A stretch of 5,998 nucleotides of DNA from Verrucomicrobiales bacterium (GTDB taxonomy: Bacteria; Verrucomicrobiota; Verrucomicrobiia; Verrucomicrobiales; DEV007): assembly GCA_007123695.1 (NCBI GenBank), contig SLGN01000720.1, positions 1-5,998 of the forward strand, written 5' to 3'. The position numbers and the translations under genes are program-made. The stretch's first letter is position 1; each line of letters begins with the position of its first letter. The notes beneath the pieces are model-generated. The model made no database searches, had not been told where the DNA came from, and saw only the letters and a program-made list of their open reading frames with translations. Of this stretch, positions 1-5,998 are shown one piece after another.

Positions 1-60
1 ATGTCCCTTCCTATCGAAATCCTCGTTTGTCCCTTCTTTTCCTCGCCCCCGTTCTAGTCC

Positions 61-786
61 ATGAAGAACTTCCTCCCTCTCCTCCTGGCGGTAGCGACCG
101 CGATATCCTTCCCTGCCCCGTCGCTCCGAGCCGATTCCCTCGGCGTATTGATCTTCGAAGACGATTTCGAGCGTGCGGACGGCGACGAGCCGCGCGACAA
201 GCCGGGCAAGGGCTGGGGTTCGAACAGCCGCACCCGCGCCGCAGGGAACAAGCAGGTGTTCCTCGGCGACGGGACGATGCGCATCCGCATCCACGAAGTC
301 GCCGACCACGCCGTTTCGGTGACCCAACCGGCCGAGTTCGCCGACGGATCGATCGGCCTTCGCTTTCTTCTGGAAGAGCCGCAGGACGCCCTCGGTCTGA
401 ATTTCGCCGACCTCGAATGCAAGGAAGTTCACGCCGGCCATCTTTTCGTCGCCCAGGTTTCGCCCAAAAAACTGATTCTGCGCGACCTGAAAACCGGCTC
501 GATGCGGTTGGATCTCCGGGAAGCACGCGTCGCCGGGCGACTTGGCCCCGCCGAAAAGGAACTCATCGCGGGGAAGGGGCGCGTGTTCCCCATCGATCTC
601 AATTTGGGTGAATGGCACGATCTCCTTGTCACGGTCGAGGGCGAATCTCTTGTCGTCCGTATCAACGGGAAGGAAGCGGGACGCTTCGAGTCGGAGGGCG
701 TCGCCCATCCCACGAAGCGTCTCCTGCGCCTAGCAGTGCCCCGCAATGCGGTCGTCGATGACGTCAAGATCTGGCGAAAGCGCTGA
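61..786 (+). CDS. secreted concanavalin-A-like (LamG/DUF1080-type) protein
   Basis: The product has 241 residues. Residues 1-24 form a Sec signal peptide: K2, a hydrophobic stretch of Leu/Ala/Val/Ile, and a likely cleavage after LRA (A24). The mature part begins with a strand carrying FEDDFER (residues 32-38), the usual opening of the jelly-roll domains found in DUF1080/LamG-type proteins of Planctomycetota and Verrucomicrobiota. Further family-like blocks are GWGSNSRTRAAGNKQ (51-65), the FADLECKEVHAGHLF block (115-129), GEWHDLLVTVEG then VRINGKEAGRF (183-209), and the closing HPTKRLLRLAVPR...VVDDVKIW (216-238). The domain fills the mature protein, so no separate catalytic module is present. 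Related folds bind or cleave sugars, but I see no residues that prove an enzyme, so substrate and activity are unknown. An in-frame TAG at 55-57 rules out a longer form. No ribosome-binding site is visible. The redoxin gene follows after 59 bases on the same strand. Confidence 0.85.
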   Translation: MKNFLPLLLAVATAISFPAPSLRADSLGVLIFEDDFERADGDEPRDKPGKGWGSNSRTRAAGNKQVFLGDGTMRIRIHEVADHAVSVTQPAEFADGSIGLRFLLEEPQDALGLNFADLECKEVHAGHLFVAQVSPKKLILRDLKTGSMRLDLREARVAGRLGPAEKELIAGKGRVFPIDLNLGEWHDLLVTVEGESLVVRINGKEAGRFESEGVAHPTKRLLRLAVPRNAVVDDVKIWRKR

Positions 787-845
787 TTCTTCGTTTTTCA
801 ACTGCAATCCGTCGAGCTGTCACCCGGCTCGGTTCCCGCCTTCCG

Positions 846-1433
846 ATGAACACATCCTCCCTGCGCTCCCTTTGCCTCCTTCTCGCTCTGCTGCTGCCCG
901 CGCTCCTCCCCTCGTGGGTCGGCGCCAAGGAGCCCGGCTTTCGCCTTCCTGATTTGGCGGGCCGTGAAATCGATCCGCTCGACTGCGGTGGCGGGAAAGC
1001 GGTCGTTGTTTTTTTCGTCTCGCCCTATTGCCCCACCTCGAACAATTTCGGTCCGGAGATAAACGAAATCGCCGCAAACTTCGGGGAGGATTTCGCCTTC
1101 CGGTTCATCCATTCGGACGCGACCGTCACCGCCGAAGACCGCGCCAGGCACGCCCAGCTGATGGAATTCATGGCCCCCGTCCTCGACGATTCCGCGCAAA
1201 CCCTCGCGAAGCACCTCGGTGCGAGCATCACTCCAGAGGTTGTGGTGGTCGATCCCGGCGGGAAGGTTCTCTACCAGGGGCGCATCAACGATCTCTACCT
1301 CGGGCCGACACGGCGCCAGCGCGAAATCAAGAACCACGATCTGCGCGACGCGCTTGCCGCCATTCGGGAGGGCAAATCCGTGGCGACGCCCCGGACCGAG
1401 GCGATGGGGTGCTCCATCGTCTTCCCGCGCTGA
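846..1433 (+). CDS. exported redoxin (AhpC/TSA-thioredoxin fold) protein
   Basis: The product has 195 residues. Residues 1-27 form a Sec signal peptide ending in VGA, so the protein should act outside the cytoplasm. The rest is a thioredoxin fold of the redoxin/TlpA-like type: GFRLPDLAGREID (31-43) is the entry segment, VVVFFVSPYCPTS (53-65) is the central strand with the active-site C62-P-T-S65, and T129-P130-E131 is the cis-proline loop. VVVVDPGGKVLYQGRIND (132-149) is the following strand pair. The active-site motif has a single cysteine (CxxS), so a classical CxxC disulfide within the motif is impossible. C47 and a C-terminal C189 (AMGCSI) are the other cysteines in the mature protein. 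The tail pattern of a Gly-Cys after a short basic/Pro stretch is common in redoxin proteins of Planctomycetota and Verrucomicrobiota. Thiol peroxidase, reductase or sensor roles are all possible and no partner is identified. No ribosome-binding site precedes the ATG, which is chosen because it gives the complete signal peptide. Confidence 0.88.
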   Translation: MNTSSLRSLCLLLALLLPALLPSWVGAKEPGFRLPDLAGREIDPLDCGGGKAVVVFFVSPYCPTSNNFGPEINEIAANFGEDFAFRFIHSDATVTAEDRARHAQLMEFMAPVLDDSAQTLAKHLGASITPEVVVVDPGGKVLYQGRINDLYLGPTRRQREIKNHDLRDALAAIREGKSVATPRTEAMGCSIVFPR

Positions 1434-1459
1434 GCGGCGCCGACGATACGGATGCGCGC

Positions 1460-1473
1460 AATTCTGCAGAATT
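1460..1473. repeat. perfect 14-base palindrome in the redoxin-peptidase gap
   Basis: AATTCTGCAGAATT reads the same on both strands and lies 41 bases before the peptidase start. A second, shorter palindrome, GAAAATTTTC, occupies 1490-1499 in the same 80-base gap. The gap is much more AT-rich than the genes around it. An operator for a dimeric regulator is possible, but no second copy of the 14-base site was noticed elsewhere in the window, so the role is unproven. Confidence 0.4.
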
Positions 1474-1513
1474 CCCTTCCGACACCGGGGAAAATTTTCT
1501 AGCTTTTCAGCCC

Positions 1514-4246
1514 ATGTCCAGTCTCCGTTTTGTCCGTCCCGTCTTCGCTGCCGTTGCGCTCGCCTGCTCCGCCCCCGTGTATCCCGCACCCTTGTCGGCA
1601 TCCGAGCCGGAGGTACCCGACCTCGACTACTACTTCCCCGGCGGTGCCGACCACGATCCGGAGGCACCCACGCCTCAGTCGGTGCTCGGCTGGCCCTTCG
1701 CGGCCTGGCACCTTCACCACCACGAGCTGGTCGCCTATCTCCATGCCCTCGCCGACTGGTCCGACCGCATCGCCGTGATCGACTACGCCCGCTCCCACGG
1801 ACGGCGCCCCCTCTTCGCCCTCGCGATCACCTCCCCCGCCAACCAGACGAAGCTCGAGGAAATCCGGCTCGCTCACCTCGCCCGTCTGGAGGCTGCCGCA
1901 TCGGATGGGGCGGAAGGCGGCGACGGCGCTGAGACGAAAGACGTGGAGGCGGCCTCCGCCGATCCCCTCGTCCTGTGGATGGGCTACGGAGTCCACGGCA
2001 ACGAGCCCAGTGCCTCGCAGGCCGGCGTTCTTCTTGCCTACCATCTCGCCGCCTCCCGGGATGCGGAAGTCGCGGAATTCCTCGAAAACGCTGTCGTTCT
2101 CCTCGATCCCTGTCTCAATCCCGACGGCATGGAGCGCTTCGCCTCTTGGACCAACGCCCACCGCGGGCGCATCCCCTCGGTCCACCGATCCGACCGCGAA
2201 CACCGCGAGGCTTGGCCCAGCGGTCGATCCAACTACTACTGGTTCGACCTGAACCGCGACTGGCTCCCCGCCGTCCATCCCGAATCGCAGGGCCGACTCC
2301 GGCTCTATGGGCAGTGGATGCCGCATGTCGTCACCGACTACCACGAGATGGGCAATGTGAACCGAACCTACTTCTTCCAGCCCGGCATCCCCGAGATGGT
2401 CCACCCCCTCACTCCGGAGGAGAACCAGAAGCTCACCGGCCTCATCGCGCGCCGCCACTCCAAGGCTCTCGACGCCATCGGCTCGCTCTATTACTCGCGC
2501 GAGTCCTTCGACGACTTCTACATCGGCAAAGGCTCGACCTACCCCGATCTCTGCGGTTCCGTCGGCATTCTCTTCGAGCAAGCCAGCTCGCGCGGCTTCC
2601 ACCAGGATACCGAGCACGGACGGCTCACCTTCCCCTTCACCATCCGCAACCAGGTCGCCACCTCGCTCTCCACCCTCGCCGCCGCTGCCGAGTTGCGCTC
2701 CGAACTCTCCGCCCACCTCGTCGGCTTCCAGCGCGAAGGAGTCGAGCGCGGGGCCGCCTCGCCGGTGCAGGCGCATCTTCTCTCCGCCCCGGGAGACCCC
2801 CAGCGGCTCCACGCCTTCCGGCAGCTTCTCGACCGTCACGGCATCCGGCACGCAGCCCTGCGGGAACCTCTCGCCGCCGGAGGCCATCGCTTCACCCCGG
2901 CGAACTCCCTCGTCGTGCCGGCGCGCCAGGCCCGCCAACCTCTCCTGACCGCCATGCTCGAGACCCGCACCGAGTTCGTCAGCCCGATTTTCTACGACGT
3001 GTCGGCTTGGCACCTGCCCTCCGCCTTCGGACTGATTCAGGCCGATCTCCCCGACATGCCAGATGCCGAACCCGTTGAGGCGGGCGATGTAGTCCCTCCC
3101 ATAGGCCGACTCGACGCCCCCGAGTCGCCCGTCGCCTACCTGCTGCCTTGGGAGCCGCTCTCGGCGCCCGCCGCGCTCTGGCGGCTCTGCGAAGAGGGAG
3201 TCCGCACCTGGGTGGCCCAGCGCCCCATCGCCACCGGCGAGGAGGATGGAAAAGCCCGCTGGCCGCACGGAACCCTCGTTGTACCCGTCAGCGTCCAGGA
3301 AAAGCAAGGTCCCGGCGATCTGCGCCGCCTTATGGAGGAAATCGCCGCCGAGCACGGGATCCGCGTCCGCGGCGTCGGGACCGGTCTCGGCATCGGCGGG
3401 ATCGACCTGGGCAGCCCCAGCCTCGCCCCTGTGCCCGCCCCCCGGGTTCTTCTCCTCGTCGGGTCCGGCGTATCCTCCGCTGTCGCCGGGGACATCTGGC
3501 ACCATTTCGACCAAGTCTGGGGCGCTCCTCTCACCATGGCCGAGCCCTCGCAGGTCAACGGCTCGCTGCTCGCCGGATTCACCACCCTCCTCCTCGCCGA
3601 CGCCACGTTCTCCGGACTTCCCGCTGCAGCCCGGTCCGCGATCGAGTCCTGGGTCTCCCGGGGAGGTTGCCTGGTTGCCATCGGCTCCAGCGTCTCCTCT
3701 CTCGCTTCGCAGAAATGGGTGGGGGCCGACCTAGTCAAAGCAGACTTCGGCGAAGAAAAAACGAAGGATGGGAAGGCCGTCGAAAAAGCGCCCGCCCGAC
3801 CCGACGCGATGCCCTATGACGAGGTCGCCCAACGCTCCGCCCAAAGGCGTCTCAACGGCATCGTCGTGCACGCCTGGTTCGACGCCACCCACCCCCTTGC
3901 CTACGGCTATTCCAAGCATGGACCCCACATCGCCCTGATCCGCAGCGGCACCACCTTCCTCAAGCCCTCCGCCGGATCCTTAGCCGACCCGCTGCGCTAC
4001 ACCGACGACCCTCTTGTTTCCGGGTTCGCCGCGCCTGAAAACGTCGAGGCGCTCAAATCCTCCGTCCCCGTACTCGTCAAGGCGTCGGGCTCGGGGCGCG
4101 TCGTCTTTCTCTCCGAAAACCCCGTCTTCCGGGGCCACTGGCACGGCAGCTCGAAACTGCTCGCTAACGCCATTTTCTTCGGCCCAATCGTCTCTCCCTC
4201 GGGCGGCGGGGAGGAGGACGACGACGATCACGACGATCACGACTGA
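1514..4246 (+). CDS. secreted M14-family zinc carboxypeptidase, GATase-like C-terminal domain
   Basis: The product has 910 residues. A Sec signal spans roughly residues 1-29 (R5, R8, a hydrophobic core, then LSA). The M14 catalytic domain covers about 55-395 and has a full active site: zinc ligands H161 and E164 in VHGNE, then H277 in DYHEMG; NPDG (202-205); substrate-carboxylate region DLNRDW (245-250, R248); and general base E355 in GILFEQASSRG. Hydrolysis of a C-terminal residue from peptides is therefore expected, but substrate preference cannot be read. About 640-890 looks like the class I glutamine-amidotransferase-like domain found in large M14 proteins (RVLLLVGSGVSS at 644-655, WVSRGGCLVAIGSS at 713-726). 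I see no convincing amidotransferase triad, so it is probably structural or binding. An acidic low-complexity insert (131-150) precedes the first zinc motif, and the chain ends in EEDDDDHDDHD. The frame is open back to 1028, but that part overlaps the redoxin gene. ATG 1514 is chosen because it supplies the signal peptide. No ribosome-binding site is seen. Confidence 0.93.
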   Translation: MSSLRFVRPVFAAVALACSAPVYPAPLSASEPEVPDLDYYFPGGADHDPEAPTPQSVLGWPFAAWHLHHHELVAYLHALADWSDRIAVIDYARSHGRRPLFALAITSPANQTKLEEIRLAHLARLEAAASDGAEGGDGAETKDVEAASADPLVLWMGYGVHGNEPSASQAGVLLAYHLAASRDAEVAEFLENAVVLLDPCLNPDGMERFASWTNAHRGRIPSVHRSDREHREAWPSGRSNYYWFDLNRDWLPAVHPESQGRLRLYGQWMPHVVTDYHEMGNVNRTYFFQPGIPEMVHPLTPEENQKLTGLIARRHSKALDAIGSLYYSRESFDDFYIGKGSTYPDLCGSVGILFEQASSRGFHQDTEHGRLTFPFTIRNQVATSLSTLAAAAELRSELSAHLVGFQREGVERGAASPVQAHLLSAPGDPQRLHAFRQLLDRHGIRHAALREPLAAGGHRFTPANSLVVPARQARQPLLTAMLETRTEFVSPIFYDVSAWHLPSAFGLIQADLPDMPDAEPVEAGDVVPPIGRLDAPESPVAYLLPWEPLSAPAALWRLCEEGVRTWVAQRPIATGEEDGKARWPHGTLVVPVSVQEKQGPGDLRRLMEEIAAEHGIRVRGVGTGLGIGGIDLGSPSLAPVPAPRVLLLVGSGVSSAVAGDIWHHFDQVWGAPLTMAEPSQVNGSLLAGFTTLLLADATFSGLPAAARSAIESWVSRGGCLVAIGSSVSSLASQKWVGADLVKADFGEEKTKDGKAVEKAPARPDAMPYDEVAQRSAQRRLNGIVVHAWFDATHPLAYGYSKHGPHIALIRSGTTFLKPSAGSLADPLRYTDDPLVSGFAAPENVEALKSSVPVLVKASGSGRVVFLSENPVFRGHWHGSSKLLANAIFFGPIVSPSGGGEEDDDDHDDHD
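4223..4243 (+). repeat. 9-base tandem repeat coding the Asp/His tail
   Basis: GACGATCAC occurs twice head to tail (4223-4231 and 4232-4240), followed by a partial third copy, GAC, just before the stop codon. It encodes Asp-Asp-His units at the extreme C-terminus of the M14 peptidase. Repeats of this kind can change copy number by slippage, so tail length may vary between strains; that is inference. Confidence 0.6.
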
Positions 4247-4392
4247 GACCTGGTTTCGGCATCGCCGAGGGGCCCTGGGAACTTCCGGTCCCGCGAAGGA
4301 CGGACCTCGGCTGCGGCACGGGACCCCGCAGATTCTGCGTCAGGAGCGCTGGGCAGCTGGGTCGATCGTCCGAAGTTTTCCGACTTCCGGGA
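4247..4392. other. convergent intergenic region with several inverted repeats
   Basis: This 146-base gap separates the stop codons of two convergent genes, so transcripts from both sides should end here. Inverted pairs seen by eye are GCCGAGG (4264-4270) with CCTCGGC (4305-4311), GGTCCCG (4287-4293) with CGGGACC (4319-4325), and CTGCGG (4311-4316) with CCGCAG (4326-4331). The arms interleave, so they cannot all form at once. None is followed by a T-run on either strand, so a standard intrinsic terminator is not supported. Some pairs are expected by chance at this GC content. No gene is seen here. Confidence 0.4.
4370..4390. terminator. possible hairpin after the DUF1501 gene, no T-run
   Basis: CCGAAGT (4370-4376) can pair with ACTTCCGG (4383-4390) around the 6-base loop TTTCCG, with one bulged base. 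It begins two bases past the stop codon of the - strand DUF1501 gene, the expected place for a transcript-end hairpin. The lack of a T-tract in either direction means it may only stabilise the 3' end, or may be chance. Confidence 0.28.
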
Positions 4393-5751
4393 TCAAATCA
4401 GTTCGCGCATGGGTCGGTAGCCATCGACTAGGAAATGTGGCCTGCCCGAGAGATCTTCGAGCGTCACCTCGTTCGCATTGATCCCCAGCTGATTGTAGAT
4501 CGTGGCGAAGACCTCGGCGAAATGAACGCCCCGGTCGGTGATCTCTCCAGCAAGCCGGTCCGTTGCGCCGATGACTTGGCCGGTTCGCAGCCCGCCTCCG
4601 GAGAGCAGCGCGCCGCCGACGCGGGGCCAGTGGTCTCTGCCGCCGTCCTTGTTGATCATCGGAGTCCGGCCAAACTCCCCCCAGGCCACGACGAGCACGT
4701 CATCGGCCATACCGCGTTCGTGCAGATCTTCGATCAGCGCGGTCATGCCCTGATCGAAAAGAGGGGCGTGCGAGCGCATCCCGGGGAAGTTGTTGCTGTG
4801 GAAGTCCCAGCGGCCGAAATTCAGGGTCACGCAGCGAACCCCCGCCTCGACCAGGCGCCGCGCGAGCAAAAAATGTTCGAGGTTGCGCGGAGCTCCGTCG
4901 CCCACGTTCCTTGAATCCCCCTTACCGTAGCGCTCGCGCACTTTCGGGCTCTCCTGGTCGAGGTCGAGCGCATTGGCAAGCTCGCTCGAGGTGAGCATCC
5001 CGAAGGCTTGCTCGTGAAACTCGTCAAGGCCGTCCATCAACCCGCTCGCGTCGGCGTCGCGGCGGAACTGGTCGAAGGAAGCAAGCAAGCCGCGCCGGTC
5101 GTCGAGGCGCGAGGAGGGCATTCCAAGCACGAGATCCTTTTCGCTTGGTCCAGACGGTTTGAAGGGGCCATTGGCGAATCCAAGGAAGCCCGGCTTGCCC
5201 GAAGATCCGTAGGGCGGATGCCCGGCCTTCGGCGCAAGGCCAACAAACGGAGGCACATTCGGACGTGACGGCCCCATCATCTTCGACATCACCGCACCGA
5301 TCGAAGGCCATCCTCCGGGAGGCTGGCCGGACGAGTCGAGCGTCGAACCAACTTTCCCCGTGAAGCACATGAAGGAATCGTGGCTGCCGTTTGGGGCTCC
5401 GTAGAGAGAACGGATCGGGACGCATTTGTCCATGTTCTGTGCCAAGCCCGGCAAAAGTTCGCAGATCTCGATGCCGTCCACGTTCGTCGGGATCGGTCGG
5501 AACTCGCCGCGCACCTCCGAAGGCGCGCTCATCTTCAGGTCGTACATGTCCTGATGCGGAGGCGCCCCCGCCATGTAGACCATGATGACCGCCTTCTTCG
5601 AATTCTTAAGGCCGGATGCCTTTTCCGCCTGGAGCAACCCCGGGAGGGAGAGTCCGCCCATGCCGAGGGAGCCGATTCGAAGGAAATCGCGTCGCGAGAG
5701 GCCGTCGCAGAAACGCGAGTGCGGCGTGCCGGAGCCGGAAATCGTGAGCAT
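4393..5751 (-). CDS. DUF1501 family protein with twin-arginine signal
   Basis: The product has 452 residues. It opens with a Tat signal: S19-R20-R21-D22-F23-L24, then a Gly/Leu-rich hydrophobic stretch ending near LLQA (39-42), so it should be exported folded. The remainder is a full-length DUF1501 domain, related to the alkaline phosphatase/sulfatase superfamily. Family blocks seen are VYMAGAPPHQDMYDLK (58-73), GEFRPIPTNVDGIEICELLP (82-101), NGSHDSFMCFTGK (121-133), FGRWDFHSNNF (312-322), VVAWGEFGRTP (354-364) and GRDHWPRVGGALLSGGG (371-387). Conserved His/Asp residues could bind metal, but the biochemical activity of DUF1501 is not established. ATG 5751 is chosen because the Tat signal then starts about 18 residues in, as in homologues. 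An upstream TTG at 5802 in the same frame would add 17 residues that do not resemble the family. In Planctomycetota these genes often follow a DUF1549/DUF1553 cytochrome-type gene, but here the gene upstream is the transposase-like fragment instead. No ribosome-binding site is visible. Confidence 0.92.
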   Translation of the reverse strand: MLTISGSGTPHSRFCDGLSRRDFLRIGSLGMGGLSLPGLLQAEKASGLKNSKKAVIMVYMAGAPPHQDMYDLKMSAPSEVRGEFRPIPTNVDGIEICELLPGLAQNMDKCVPIRSLYGAPNGSHDSFMCFTGKVGSTLDSSGQPPGGWPSIGAVMSKMMGPSRPNVPPFVGLAPKAGHPPYGSSGKPGFLGFANGPFKPSGPSEKDLVLGMPSSRLDDRRGLLASFDQFRRDADASGLMDGLDEFHEQAFGMLTSSELANALDLDQESPKVRERYGKGDSRNVGDGAPRNLEHFLLARRLVEAGVRCVTLNFGRWDFHSNNFPGMRSHAPLFDQGMTALIEDLHERGMADDVLVVAWGEFGRTPMINKDGGRDHWPRVGGALLSGGGLRTGQVIGATDRLAGEITDRGVHFAEVFATIYNQLGINANEVTLEDLSGRPHFLVDGYRPMRELI

Positions 5752-5844
5752 GCGATAGAATAATCCAGCACGGTTTCCTTGCGAGTGGCCGAGGACACGC
5801 AATCACGCGGCTTCGCCGTGACCTGAGGCTGGACGTGCAACTGC
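5752..5844 (-). promoter_or_regulatory. 93-base gap upstream of the DUF1501 gene, likely holds its leader
   Basis: This is the only space between the preceding partial gene and the DUF1501 start, so any dedicated promoter should be here. On the - strand a TATTCT hexamer lies a few bases before the ATG, but it has no convincing -35 partner, and AAGGAAA sits too far upstream (about 25 bases) to act as a normal ribosome-binding site. A short hairpin (CGCGGC/GCCGTG around TTC, with one G-U pair) lies at about 5805-5819. No promoter can be assigned with confidence. Confidence 0.25.
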
Positions 5845-5998
5845 CTATCCCTCCGCCACCCCCTTCCGCAAATCCCGCAGCACCCGCAGACCGCCCCACT
5901 CCGCTCCCCGCATCCTCCGCGCACCCGTCCGACGCTTCGCCCCGAAGCCGCGTCCCTTGGCCCGCTCCCGCTCGAAGACCCCGTCCACGAACTCCGCG
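5845..5998 (-). CDS. C-terminal end of a possible RAYT/Y1 transposase-like protein (partial)
   Basis: Reading the - strand from the window edge, one frame stays open for 50 codons and ends at TAG (5847-5845). It encodes FVDGVFERERAKGRGFGAKR (3-22), then GARRMRG (25-31) and WGGLRVLRDLRKGV (34-47). The start lies outside the window. The pattern of an acidic FV-x-x-VF segment, then a basic GAKR..GARRMRG block, then a terminal LR-x-LRDLR strand resembles the tails of REP-associated tyrosine transposase-like proteins that I recall from Verrucomicrobiota. The catalytic HUH part is not visible, so the family call is tentative. It reads in the same direction as the DUF1501 gene, 93 bases upstream of it. 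Whether the gene is intact cannot be judged here. Confidence 0.5.
   Translation of the reverse strand, partial: AEFVDGVFERERAKGRGFGAKRRTGARRMRGAEWGGLRVLRDLRKGVAEG

Noticed and set aside
1..64. Possible tail of an upstream gene, in a frame ending TAG at 55-57 or in one ending TGA at 62-64 overlapping the ATG
   Set aside because: About 20 codons are visible in either frame and neither resembles a known protein end, so neither can be supported.
775..798. Hairpin CGAAAG/CTTCG followed by TTTTT at the end of the first gene
   Set aside because: The stem is only five pairs with a bulge and overlaps the stop codon; the next gene follows closely, so a real terminator is doubtful.
1028..1513. 162-codon upstream extension of the peptidase reading frame
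   Set aside because: It overlaps the well-supported redoxin gene in another frame, is Arg/Pro-rich without motifs, and would bury the signal peptide that begins at ATG 1514.
1535..1570. Lipoprotein signal at C18 of the peptidase (ALAC)
   Set aside because: The residue at -3 is Ala instead of the usual Leu/Val/Ile, and Ala-rich sites for ordinary signal peptidase lie just after it.
798..1667. 289-codon antisense frame across the redoxin gene
   Set aside because: It is Arg-rich and low-complexity, spans two intergenic gaps, and has no domain signature; the redoxin on the + strand is convincing.
1499..3514. 671-codon open frame antisense to the peptidase
   Set aside because: Long antisense frames are common opposite high-GC genes. 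The + strand frame has a complete set of M14 motifs, whereas this one is Gly/Glu/Val-rich with no recognisable domain.
5752..5802. Alternative TTG start for the DUF1501 gene, adding 17 residues
   Set aside because: The extra residues do not match the family, and the ATG at 5751 gives the usual distance to the twin-arginine motif.

Overview
The window is high-GC bacterial DNA. Its gene content is typical of the Planctomycetota/Verrucomicrobiota (PVC) group: a Tat-exported DUF1501 protein, a small secreted protein with a LamG/DUF1080-like fold, and an exported redoxin with the C-terminal Gly-Cys signature common in these phyla. A truncated gene end at the right edge resembles the transposase-like (RAYT/Y1) proteins I associate with Verrucomicrobiota. 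I lean towards Verrucomicrobiota, but this rests on recalled family resemblance and no search was run.

Layout. Three genes run left to right on the + strand with short gaps (59 and 80 bases) and may form one operon: a secreted concanavalin-A-like protein (61-786), an exported thioredoxin-fold protein (846-1433) and a 910-residue M14 zinc carboxypeptidase (1514-4246). A 146-base GC-rich gap rich in inverted repeats (4247-4392) separates this block from a convergent gene on the - strand, a DUF1501 protein with a twin-arginine signal (4393-5751). Beyond its start lies a 93-base gap, and then the last 50 codons of another - strand gene (5845-5998), cut by the window edge.

How the genes relate. 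All four full-length products carry export signals: three Sec-type and one Tat-type. The window therefore looks like part of a cell-envelope or periplasmic locus handling peptides, thiol/disulfide chemistry and possibly glycans. A functional link between the three + strand genes is inferred only from orientation and spacing. None of the four complete genes has a recognisable Shine-Dalgarno sequence.

I found no RNA gene, CRISPR array, intact insertion sequence or clearly new system. The points most worth a second look are the Asp/His-rich tail on the peptidase, the transposase-like gene end at the right edge, and a perfect 14-base palindrome between the redoxin and peptidase genes.
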